DNA of 44,002 nucleotides. It comes from Bacillota bacterium (GTDB taxonomy: Bacteria; Bacillota; Clostridia; Acetivibrionales; DSM-1351). Where the stretch lies: NCBI GenBank assembly GCA_023436485.1, contig JAEZIU010000011.1, positions 1-44,002 on the forward strand, in the 5' to 3' direction. The notes beneath the pieces were generated by a model. That model was given only the letters and a program-made list of their open reading frames with translations. It did not search any database and was not told the origin of the DNA. How positions within the stretch are numbered: the stretch's first letter is position 1; every line of letters starts with the position of its first letter. This document shows positions 32,884-39,945 of the stretch, piece by piece. Both the position numbers and the translations under genes were made by a program.

Positions 32884-32912
32884 TTTACAATTGACTTAAT
32901 GAATATTATAAT
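32884..32912 (+). promoter_or_regulatory. Promoter of the MetH-like gene
   Basis: TTTACA at 32884-32889 and TATAAT at 32907-32912, exact 17-base spacer. The start of transcription near 32919 lies only a few bases before a hairpin. Confidence 0.65.
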
Positions 32913-32925
32913 AATAGAAGTAATT

Positions 32926-32956
32926 AATTGCCAGTTTAAATACTGGCAATTTTTAT
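32926..32956 (+). terminator. Hairpin with T run ahead of the MetH-like gene
   Basis: ATTGCCAGT (32927-32935) pairs with ACTGGCAAT (32942-32950), followed by TTTTA. It would end the acyl-CoA ligase transcript. Since a promoter lies upstream, it would also be the first structure in the transcript of the MetH-like gene, ending ten bases before its GGAGG site. Confidence 0.75.
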
Positions 32957-32970
32957 ATATGGAGGTTTAT

Positions 32971-34275
32971 ATGTCTTTTTTATATGATATTAAAAAAAGA
33001 GTACTTGTGTTTGACGGATCTATGGGTATTATGCTTCAAAGTAAAGGTCTTGAAGTGGGAACTTGTCCTGAAGAGTGGAATATTACTCACCCTGACAAGG
33101 TCAAAGAAATATATTCAGCATACCGTGATGCAGGGGCAAATGTAATTCAGTCTAATACATTTCAATCAAATATTATGAAGCTTTCTGAATATGGTTTAGG
33201 GGACAAGCATTATGATATTAATTGTGCAGGTGTTCGTCTTGCAAAGGAAGTAATGGGGGATAATGGATATGTAGCTGCTTCTATTGGCCCTTTGGGTAAA
33301 CTATTAGAGCCTTTTGGAGAATTAACGTTTGAGCAGGCATACAATACATTCAAGCAGCAGGTTATTGCAGTGACTGTCGGAGGTGCTGATATTATAAGCT
33401 TTGAAACCTTTACAGATGTAAGTGAAATGAGGATTGCCCTTTTGGCTGCTAAAGAAAATTGTAACTTGCCTGTTATTTGTTCAATTTCATATGAGCAGAA
33501 CGGAAGAACACTGATGGGCTCAGACCCTGCGGTTTGTGCGTACATTCTACACTCGCTGGGGGCTGATATGATTGGTACAAATTGTTCTTTCGGACCGGAA
33601 TACATGATAAAGGTTGCTGAAAGCTACGGAAAAACAGGGTTAAAATTCAGTATAAAACCCAATGCCGGGATTCCTCAGACAGTAGACGGTAAATTAATTT
33701 ACGATGAAACTCCTGGAAAATTTGCTGAATATGCACAAGAATTTATAAAGCATGGAGCTAGGCTTGTGGGAGGCTGTTGTGGAACAAGGCCTGAGTTTAT
33801 TGCTGAAATTTCAAAGTCGGTTAATGAGTGTAATGCGGTGGATTTTCCTTTAAATATTGATTTTATTACATCATCTTCTAAAGCTGTTTCTTTTTTTGAC
33901 ATAAAAGAAGCGGATATTGGATGGATAGATATAAATAAGGAAGAAAGTCTGAAAAAAGACCTTTTAGCAGGAGATGTATCTTCCATTACAGATACCGCTA
34001 TGGATTTGATGGAAGAGGATTACGGATTGATAGCTATCGATGTGGACATACCGGAAGCAGACCCAATGATGTTATCTAATGTAGTTAAGGAAGCTCAGAC
34101 TTATCTTAAACAGCCATTTATTTTAAAATCAGACAATCCCAAGTCTATAGAGTCTGCCCTGAGAATATATAAAGGCAGGGCGGGAGTAATTACTAGGGCT
34201 TCCGGCTATATGGATAAAGTACTTTATAAATACGGGGCTGTAAATGTTGGAGGATTTATTTTAAATGAAAAGTGA
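32971..34275 (+). CDS. Homocysteine S-methyltransferase-domain protein with short pterin-like tail
   Basis: A 434-residue protein. Residues 1-290 match the homocysteine-binding module of cobalamin methionine synthase (MetH) and betaine-homocysteine methyltransferase: FDGSMGIMLQSKG, QSNTFQSN, FETFTD and the zinc cysteines in GTNCSFGP and GGCCGTRP. Residues about 340-434 (LIAIDVDIPEADPMML, then FILKSDNPKSIESALRIYKGRAGVI) recall part of the MetH pterin-binding barrel but are too short for a full one. No cobalamin domain follows. The ATG at 32971 has GGAGG at 32961-32965. It may need a separate corrinoid protein, use another methyl donor, or serve another role. It overlaps the rhomboid gene by 11 bases. 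Confidence 0.85.
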   Translation: MSFLYDIKKRVLVFDGSMGIMLQSKGLEVGTCPEEWNITHPDKVKEIYSAYRDAGANVIQSNTFQSNIMKLSEYGLGDKHYDINCAGVRLAKEVMGDNGYVAASIGPLGKLLEPFGELTFEQAYNTFKQQVIAVTVGGADIISFETFTDVSEMRIALLAAKENCNLPVICSISYEQNGRTLMGSDPAVCAYILHSLGADMIGTNCSFGPEYMIKVAESYGKTGLKFSIKPNAGIPQTVDGKLIYDETPGKFAEYAQEFIKHGARLVGGCCGTRPEFIAEISKSVNECNAVDFPLNIDFITSSSKAVSFFDIKEADIGWIDINKEESLKKDLLAGDVSSITDTAMDLMEEDYGLIAIDVDIPEADPMMLSNVVKEAQTYLKQPFILKSDNPKSIESALRIYKGRAGVITRASGYMDKVLYKYGAVNVGGFILNEK

Positions 34276-35824
34276 TTATTTAAATTCCCTTCTCAGATAT
34301 CTTGTGGAAAAGGACTATTACCACCTTATAGCAGCTGACAATCAAATGCCTGATTTATCTAATGGTATTGTAAGCTTGATTAAAGAGATTCAGGGAACTT
34401 CTGTATTTGTTGAAATTATAGACGCAGAGAGGTATGGAACGGAACAGATCAGGAATATCATGTTAAACGGAGCAGCAATGCTGAATAATATTCAAGGCAG
34501 CAATGCATACATTTTTAAGGTATTTTTGTTTGACAGCACACCTGATATGGATAAGGTTGAAATTATAAAGCAGGGTCAGTTAGATATTACCACTGAGAAG
34601 CGTTTTATGAAATGTATTTCTGTTAATTCGGCTGCAAAACAGGTAGAGAAATATTTCAGCGTACCGGCCTTTGATGCCGGGTTGGTAAGGTCTTTCAAAA
34701 GATTTTTTTCAAAGGGCCTTGATAAAAGGGAAACCAGTTATCAGGACATAGAAGGCATTCTTGTAGAAAGAAAAAAGGATTTTGAAGTACAATACAAGGC
34801 TCAAAAACCATGGCTCACATACATTATTATTGCATTAAATATTCTTATGTATGGCTTGTTGCAGCTTGTATCCATGAAAACCGGAACAGCCTATCAACAA
34901 CAGCTTGAGCCATTTGGTGCCAAGGTAAATAATCTCATTGTGGAAGGGCAGTACTGGAGATTTATAACCCCTATGTTTCTGCATTCTGATATTGTCCACT
35001 TGGCTCTTAATTGCTATTCACTGTATATTATAGGGATGCAGGTAGAAAGAATATTTGGTCGGGAAAGGTTTCTGGCGATTTATTTCGTATCGGGTTTTGT
35101 TGGCTCGGTAGCGAGTTTTGCATTCTCACTGAATTCTTCTGTTGGGGCTTCTGGTGCTATTTTCGGGTTAATGGGTGCGATGTTATATTTTTTGGTAGGT
35201 CGCCCTGCTCTTTTAAAAAGCAGCTATGGTGTAAATCTTGTTACTATGCTTATTATTAACCTTGCTTATGGCTTCATGAACAAACGGATAGACAACCATG
35301 CACATGTGGGCGGTCTGGTGGGAGGATTCCTGACTACCGGAGCAGTTTATTCGACACAGGAAAGAAATGTAAAATCAGCAATTAAAAAAGCAATAGCTAT
35401 TGTTCTTGTAGCAGCGGTTGCAATCGGAACATTATTTTATGGGTTTAATAATGATATAAATGTACTTTCGCCCAAGCTTGCCGCCCTTGAACAGTCTGAT
35501 ATTCAGAGTAACTGGCCGGAGTCTGAAAAAAAAGCAGAGGAAATTTTAACTTTGAATTCTCTGGATAAAAATACAAAGGCCCAAGTGCTATGGTCCTTAA
35601 TTAGAGCTGAAGTAAGTCAAGAGAAACTTAATGAGGGTATTGAAGATTCAAAGGTTTTGACGGAATTGAATCCGGCTGACGGACATTATCTTCTTGGATA
35701 TATCTACTATAATACAAAACAATTTGATAAGGCCAAGGAGGAGCTTGAACAAGCCAGAAAATTAGGGTCACCTAATACTGATAGTATTAATAAAATGCTT
35801 TCCGGTATTGAAAACAATAAATAA
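34265..35824 (+). CDS. Rhomboid intramembrane serine protease with N-terminal domain and TPR-like tail
   Basis: A 519-residue protein. Residues 1-165 form a cytoplasmic domain of unknown type; 182-395 hold the rhomboid membrane core with HSDIVHLALNCYS, the catalytic S296 in GASGAIFG and H347 in HAHVGGLVGG; about 405-519 look like tetratricopeptide-type helices (LLGYIYYNTKQFDKAKEELEQA). This layout resembles Bacillus GluP (YqgP), which takes part in membrane-protein quality control. It is coupled to the MetH-like gene by overlap; GGAGG lies eleven bases upstream, rather far. Confidence 0.9.
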   Translation: MKSDYLNSLLRYLVEKDYYHLIAADNQMPDLSNGIVSLIKEIQGTSVFVEIIDAERYGTEQIRNIMLNGAAMLNNIQGSNAYIFKVFLFDSTPDMDKVEIIKQGQLDITTEKRFMKCISVNSAAKQVEKYFSVPAFDAGLVRSFKRFFSKGLDKRETSYQDIEGILVERKKDFEVQYKAQKPWLTYIIIALNILMYGLLQLVSMKTGTAYQQQLEPFGAKVNNLIVEGQYWRFITPMFLHSDIVHLALNCYSLYIIGMQVERIFGRERFLAIYFVSGFVGSVASFAFSLNSSVGASGAIFGLMGAMLYFLVGRPALLKSSYGVNLVTMLIINLAYGFMNKRIDNHAHVGGLVGGFLTTGAVYSTQERNVKSAIKKAIAIVLVAAVAIGTLFYGFNNDINVLSPKLAALEQSDIQSNWPESEKKAEEILTLNSLDKNTKAQVLWSLIRAEVSQEKLNEGIEDSKVLTELNPADGHYLLGYIYYNTKQFDKAKEELEQARKLGSPNTDSINKMLSGIENNK

Positions 35825-35839
35825 GAAGTAAAGACAAAT

Positions 35840-35886
35840 AAAAGCATATTAACCTTATGAATAATTCAATAGGTTAATATGCTTTT
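35840..35886. terminator. Bidirectional terminator between rhomboid and pdxT genes
   Basis: A perfect 16-bp stem (35840-35855 with 35871-35886), A run on one side and T run on the other. Its arm AAAAGCATATTAACCT is similar to terminators at 21622 and 43863. Confidence 0.85.
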
Positions 35887-35900
35887 TAGTATATATGTTT

Positions 35901-36470
35901 TTATATCATTTCTGAAAAGTACCTGTGAAAACTAAGGTCATTTGTCAGCTCCGGGTGAAAGGATGTGGCCAGCATATTGTTCTGTCTGCATGCAACTATA
36001 TTTTCGTTTACACGCAGGATAACCTCCACATGTGGGCCCACATCAACCACATAGGGTGCTCTGATAAATACCAAAGGTATTTTTTCAGAAGAAAGAGATG
36101 GAATGGAGACTTCTGTTGTAAAACTATCCAACTGCCTTCCATACCCGTTTCTCATAACATTTATGTCCATTATTTCCAGATGACGCCGACTATCGTTTGT
36201 TATCTTTTTTGCAAGAATAATCATGCCCGCACAGGTTCCCCATACAGGCATCCCAGAATTTATTCTTGCTTTTAATGGTTTCGTCAGATTAAAATCACAA
36301 ATAAGCCTTCCGATTGCAGTGCTTTCACCACCGGGAATAATAAGTCCGTCTATGTTTTCTATGTCTTCTTTATATTTTACGCTACATGGCTCTACATTTG
36401 GTATTTTGGATAGTTTCTCCAAATGTTCCGATATAGCACCCTGCAAGCCTAATACACCTATTTTTTTCAT
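35901..36470 (-). CDS. pdxT: Pyridoxal 5'-phosphate synthase glutaminase subunit
   Basis: Supplies ammonia from glutamine to PdxS for direct synthesis of pyridoxal phosphate. It has 189 residues. Motifs: GVLGLQGAISEH at the N-terminus, IPGGEST (oxyanion region), the nucleophile cysteine in WGTCAGMI, and SFHPELTND with the catalytic His/Glu. It follows pdxS by 21 bases with an AGAGGAA site, as one operon. Confidence 0.96.
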   Translation of the reverse strand: MKKIGVLGLQGAISEHLEKLSKIPNVEPCSVKYKEDIENIDGLIIPGGESTAIGRLICDFNLTKPLKARINSGMPVWGTCAGMIILAKKITNDSRRHLEIMDINVMRNGYGRQLDSFTTEVSIPSLSSEKIPLVFIRAPYVVDVGPHVEVILRVNENIVACRQNNMLATSFHPELTNDLSFHRYFSEMI

Positions 36471-36491
36471 TGTTTGTTCCTCTCTTTGGGA

Positions 36492-37370
36492 TTACCATCC
36501 CCTGGAGGCATACAGGCTGTTGCCTGACAACTCTCTCACGTCTATGGAATCCATGGGAGTACCAAGCTCTTCAGAGACCTCTGCAATGATTTGAGGATCA
36601 TTGTAGTATGTTGTGGCCTTTACTATTGCCTGTGCTCTTTTGGCAGGATCTGAAGATTTAAATATTCCTGAACCAACGAATACACCGTCGCATCCAAGCT
36701 GCATCATTAAAGCGGCATCCGCAGGAGTAGCAATTCCGCCTGCTGCAAAGTTTATAACTGGAAGTTTTCCATTTTCGTGAACATACAGCACAACATCATA
36801 GGGAGCTCCGAACTCTTTGGCTATGGTCATAAGTTCTTGCTTGGATGCACTTTGAACTTTTCTTATTTCAGTTGTAACGGTTCTCATATGTCTTACTGCT
36901 TCTACAACGTTTCCTGTACCGGCTTCACCTTTTGTTCTTATCATTGATGCACCTTCGCCGATTCTTCTGAGGGCTTCTCCGAGATTCTTTGCACCGCATA
37001 CAAACGGAACTTTAAAGGTGTGTTTATCTATATGGAATTCTTCATCTGCTGGGGTTAAAACCTCGCTTTCATCTATGTAGTCGATTGAAAGGGCTTCAAG
37101 TACCTGGGCTTCAACAAAGTGTCCTATTCTTACCTTGGCCATAACAGGAATTGATACGGCTTTTTGTATTTCTTTTATCATTTGGGGATCGGACATTCTT
37201 GCAACTCCTCCGGCTTTTCTTATATCGGAAGGAACTCTTTCAAGTGCCATTACGGCAACGGCACCGGCTTTTTGTGCAATTTCAGCTTCCTTTGCATTTA
37301 CTACATCCATTATTACTCCGCCTTTGAGCATTTGTGCAAGGTTTTTGTTTAATTCATATCTTTCATTCAT
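36492..37370 (-). CDS. pdxS: Pyridoxal 5'-phosphate synthase lyase subunit
   Basis: Builds pyridoxal phosphate from ribose 5-phosphate, glyceraldehyde 3-phosphate and ammonia. It has 292 residues, the normal size, with highly conserved blocks: GGVIMDVVNAKEAEIAQKAG, VMALERVPSDIRKAGGVARM, PVMAKVRIGHFVEAQ (catalytic lysine), MIRTKGEAGTGN and GCDGVFVGSGIFKS. The start has AAAGGAG upstream. It is divergent from a PdxR-type regulator. Confidence 0.97.
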   Translation of the reverse strand: MNERYELNKNLAQMLKGGVIMDVVNAKEAEIAQKAGAVAVMALERVPSDIRKAGGVARMSDPQMIKEIQKAVSIPVMAKVRIGHFVEAQVLEALSIDYIDESEVLTPADEEFHIDKHTFKVPFVCGAKNLGEALRRIGEGASMIRTKGEAGTGNVVEAVRHMRTVTTEIRKVQSASKQELMTIAKEFGAPYDVVLYVHENGKLPVINFAAGGIATPADAALMMQLGCDGVFVGSGIFKSSDPAKRAQAIVKATTYYNDPQIIAEVSEELGTPMDSIDVRELSGNSLYASRGW

Positions 37371-37413
37371 TTTACATACTCCTTTACTTTTATTTAAATA
37401 TAAAATATACTAA

Positions 37414-37427
37414 TTGTACCGATACAC
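37414..37427. promoter_or_regulatory. Candidate PdxR operator, upstream site
   Basis: TTGTACCGATACAC lies about 45 bases before the pdxS start and differs at two bases from the perfect palindrome at 37585-37598. Its place fits control of the pdxST promoter. Confidence 0.5.
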
Positions 37428-37577
37428 TTATGTGTATTCTCGGGTAAATTTTGTATATTTAAACACATATAAATTTAAATGTCAATACATAGTTTAATAC
37501 TTGTAGAGAGGTATCTATGTCGAAATATACGATATAATAAATCAAGGGATTATAAATTAACCTAACTTGGAGGGTAT

Positions 37578-38984
37578 ATGGAATTTGTATCGATACAATT
37601 AGATAATGAAGGTCAACCTAAATATTTGCAGCTGTTTAACTGCATAAAAGAATGGATTTCACAAGGTCAAATGAAGACGGGAGAGCGTCTTCCTACAATA
37701 AGGAGTTTGGCTTCGCAATTAGGCGTAAATACAAGCACAGTTGTAAATGCATATAAACAGCTTGAAAGCAACAGTTATATAACTGCAAAAAAGGGCAGTG
37801 GATATTTTGTTTCGGATACAAAGAATGGAACGAAAGATACAAACTTTTCCGGTGATTTGGGGTTGTACAAGGATGCATCTGTTATAAACTTTGCTAATGC
37901 CACCCCACATCCGTCTATTTTTCCGATTGAATCCTTTAAAGCGTGTATAAATGAGGTTCTGGAGAGGGATAAAGGCTTTGCTTTCGGGTACGACGAGAGT
38001 AACGGTTACAGGCCTTTGAGACAGTCTATTCTTGCTTATTTTAGTCGAGAATATTCTATTTCAATTGAAAATGAGAGTTTCCTCCAGATAGTTTCAGGTG
38101 CACAGCAGGGTATAGACATTATCGGAAAAGCACTTTTAAACCCCGGTGATTATGTAATTACTGAAACGCCTACTTATGATGGTGCGGTTGCGGCATTTAA
38201 GTCAAGAGGTGCAAGGATCATAAGTGTAAACATGGAGAAAGACGGAATGGACATGGACGAACTTGAAAAAAAGGTTCGCATATGCAAACCCAAACTTGTA
38301 TATGTAATGACAAGGTATCAGAACCCGACTACGGTGTGCTATAGCCAGGAAAAGCTTGAAAGACTGATGCTTCTGGCGAAAGAGAATAACCTTTATATTG
38401 TTGAAGATGATTCTATGTCAGAATTATTTTTTGAAAAGGAAAAACCCATGGCTCTGAAGGCTTTGGATAAAAGCAATGAGTATGTAATTTATTTAAAAAG
38501 TTTTTCAAAAATCCTTATGCCGGGCTTAAGAGTAGGAAGTATGGTTATACCTGTAAATTTAATTGATGATTTTACTAAAATAAAGCATACCAGCGACATA
38601 TCCTCCTCGGGATTGATTCAAAGGTCCCTAGACTTATATTTCCGAAGTGAAAAGTGGGATGAACATTTGCAGTACATGAAGGAGATATACAGAGGCAGAT
38701 TTGAGTTTATGCTTGCCGGTTTAGATAGGATTGGAAAATATGGACTCAAGTATGAAAAACCAGGTGGAGGGTTGTATTTCTGGGTAAAGCTGCCCCGGCA
38801 TTTGTCTTCAAATTTCTTTTTTAAGAAGTGTAGAAATAATGGCCTTGTATTTATTCCATCAAGCATATTCTATGATAACATGCACAAAAAAAGTGACGAT
38901 TATATAAGGCTTAGTTTTGCATCAGCAGGCATCGACCAGATCAGAGAGGGTATGGCCATTTTGGAAAGGTGTCTGACAAATTAA
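37578..38984 (+). CDS. pdxR: MocR/PdxR-type regulator (GntR DNA-binding plus aminotransferase fold)
   Basis: A 468-residue regulator: winged helix of GntR type at about 10-75 (GERLPTIRSLASQLGVNTSTVVNAYKQLE in part) and a class I aminotransferase-like domain from about 105 to the end (VSGAQQGIDI, the ETPTYDG block, RYQNPTT, and the PLP lysine in LKSFSKILMPGLRVG). Such proteins sense pyridoxal phosphate. When divergent from pdxST they are PdxR, usually activator of pdxST and repressor of their own gene. GGAGGG lies upstream of the ATG. Two matching palindromic sites occur in the gap and in its first codons. Confidence 0.93.
   Translation: MEFVSIQLDNEGQPKYLQLFNCIKEWISQGQMKTGERLPTIRSLASQLGVNTSTVVNAYKQLESNSYITAKKGSGYFVSDTKNGTKDTNFSGDLGLYKDASVINFANATPHPSIFPIESFKACINEVLERDKGFAFGYDESNGYRPLRQSILAYFSREYSISIENESFLQIVSGAQQGIDIIGKALLNPGDYVITETPTYDGAVAAFKSRGARIISVNMEKDGMDMDELEKKVRICKPKLVYVMTRYQNPTTVCYSQEKLERLMLLAKENNLYIVEDDSMSELFFEKEKPMALKALDKSNEYVIYLKSFSKILMPGLRVGSMVIPVNLIDDFTKIKHTSDISSSGLIQRSLDLYFRSEKWDEHLQYMKEIYRGRFEFMLAGLDRIGKYGLKYEKPGGGLYFWVKLPRHLSSNFFFKKCRNNGLVFIPSSIFYDNMHKKSDDYIRLSFASAGIDQIREGMAILERCLTN
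37585..37598. promoter_or_regulatory. Candidate PdxR operator, site in the start of pdxR
   Basis: TTGTATCGATACAA is a perfect 14-base palindrome over codons 3-7 of pdxR. It shares the pattern TTGTAYCGATACAM with the site at 37414-37427. Binding here would block pdxR transcription. Confidence 0.5.
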
Positions 38985-39010
38985 TCAGGAGGAGTAATTC
39001 AACCTCCTGA
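38985..39010. terminator. Weak hairpin between convergent genes
   Basis: TCAGGAGG (38985-38992) pairs with CCTCCTGA (39003-39010) around a 10-base loop, at the shared end of pdxR and the kinase-like gene. There is no T run, so termination is uncertain. Confidence 0.35.
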
Positions 39011-39488
39011 ATCTTCCAAACAGCTTGTTTCTGTAGTATTTGTTATAGGTGCTTTGATTTAAGCCATAATCAATTAAGACGGGGACATCATTAACGATTC
39101 CCCAGCTTGATGCCCTTTTCAGGTCGCCGCTGCCTATTTTGTGATTTTCCAGGTCTTCCTCCAATAGAGGGTTTTTCATGAGTTCATCAAAGCTCCGTAC
39201 TTTATAATGTCTTAAAACAATTCTTATATCAGTAATTCTCTTAGCTTTTACCATTATTAAGTATCTGTAGTTTTCAGAAACGGCAGCTACTTCAGCAAAA
39301 AAGCCGGATTTGTGTGTCAAATAGCTTTTTTGCTCAATCTGATTCTGCAATATACCTCGGACGTCTTTTGCTACTTTAACAACATAACCGTTGCCTAAGT
39401 CATAAACGTTCCGGCATGAACCTGAACCTAAGCGCTTATACTTATTTACTTTAAGTTGAGAAATCAGTTCCGCAAAGTCAAAATTCAT
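38985..39488 (-). CDS. Minimal protein kinase-like protein, function unknown
   Basis: A 167-residue protein with traits of the protein kinase fold in short form: a glycine-rich loop LGSGSCRNVYDLGNGYVVKVAK (in part, residues about 21-42, with a lysine in the VAIK place), a hinge-like YLIMVKAKRI near 75, and VPVLIDYGLN near 143 resembling the DFG metal-binding segment. A clear HRD catalytic loop is absent. It is far shorter than the ~260-residue kinases. It has a good AAGGAGAG ribosome site and stands alone, convergent with pdxR. It could be a small-molecule kinase, a pseudokinase or a phage-derived protein. Confidence 0.6.
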   Translation of the reverse strand: MNFDFAELISQLKVNKYKRLGSGSCRNVYDLGNGYVVKVAKDVRGILQNQIEQKSYLTHKSGFFAEVAAVSENYRYLIMVKAKRITDIRIVLRHYKVRSFDELMKNPLLEEDLENHKIGSGDLKRASSWGIVNDVPVLIDYGLNQSTYNKYYRNKLFGRFRRLNYSS

Positions 39489-39584
39489 TTTTCTCTCCTT
39501 ATTTTAAAGTACACTACATTTTATTCTGATAATGGCAATATGTGAGTAAAAAATATAATCGCAGCCTTGACGGCGGTTGGTTAG

Positions 39585-39612
39585 TTGATGTATTATTAAT
39601 TTAATATATAAT
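39585..39612 (+). promoter_or_regulatory. Candidate ileS promoter
   Basis: TTGATG at 39585-39590 and TATAAT at 39607-39612 with a 16-base spacer. A second choice is TTGACG at 39567-39572 with TATTAT at 39591-39596 (18 bases). Either would start the transcript just before the T-box. Confidence 0.45.
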
Positions 39613-39617
39613 ATTCT

Positions 39618-39892
39618 AAATATGATGATTGGAAAGAGTAGAAAGCAATTGGCTTTACAGAGAGCGGAAGCGTGGTGGGATTTCCGCAGGTTCAAGTTTT
39701 TGAAAATCATCCATGAGTTGCAGCCTGAAATTCAATATGACTTATATTGAAGTAGGGTGTGCCGGTGATGAGCCGTTATAAAACGAAGTGATTATTGTCA
39801 TGTTATTATTTTTCATGCTACAAAATAATTTGGGTGGTACCGCGAAATAGCCTCGTCCCTTTGATGGAACGGGGCTTTATTATATTTTAGAA
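39618..39892 (+). promoter_or_regulatory. T-box riboswitch, isoleucine specifier (ATC)
   Basis: Stem I carries AGTA (39637-39640), AGAGAG (39659-39664) and an apical GTGGTG loop; the specifier after TTGAAA is ATC (39706-39708), isoleucine, in agreement with the ileS gene that follows. The T-box sequence GGGTGGTACCGCG is at 39831-39843 and the terminator stem (GCCTCGTCC with GGAACGGGGC) at about 39850-39876 is followed by TTTATTATATTTT. It raises ileS expression when tRNA-Ile is uncharged. Confidence 0.95.
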
Positions 39893-39945
39893 TAATTAAA
39901 TTACACTTAAAAATTTAAAATTATATTTAACCGGAGGTAATAGAA

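Noticed and set aside
39504..39710. 68-residue minus-strand frame between the kinase-like gene and ileS
   Set aside because: It overlaps stem I of the ileS T-box, has no family features and is best explained as chance.
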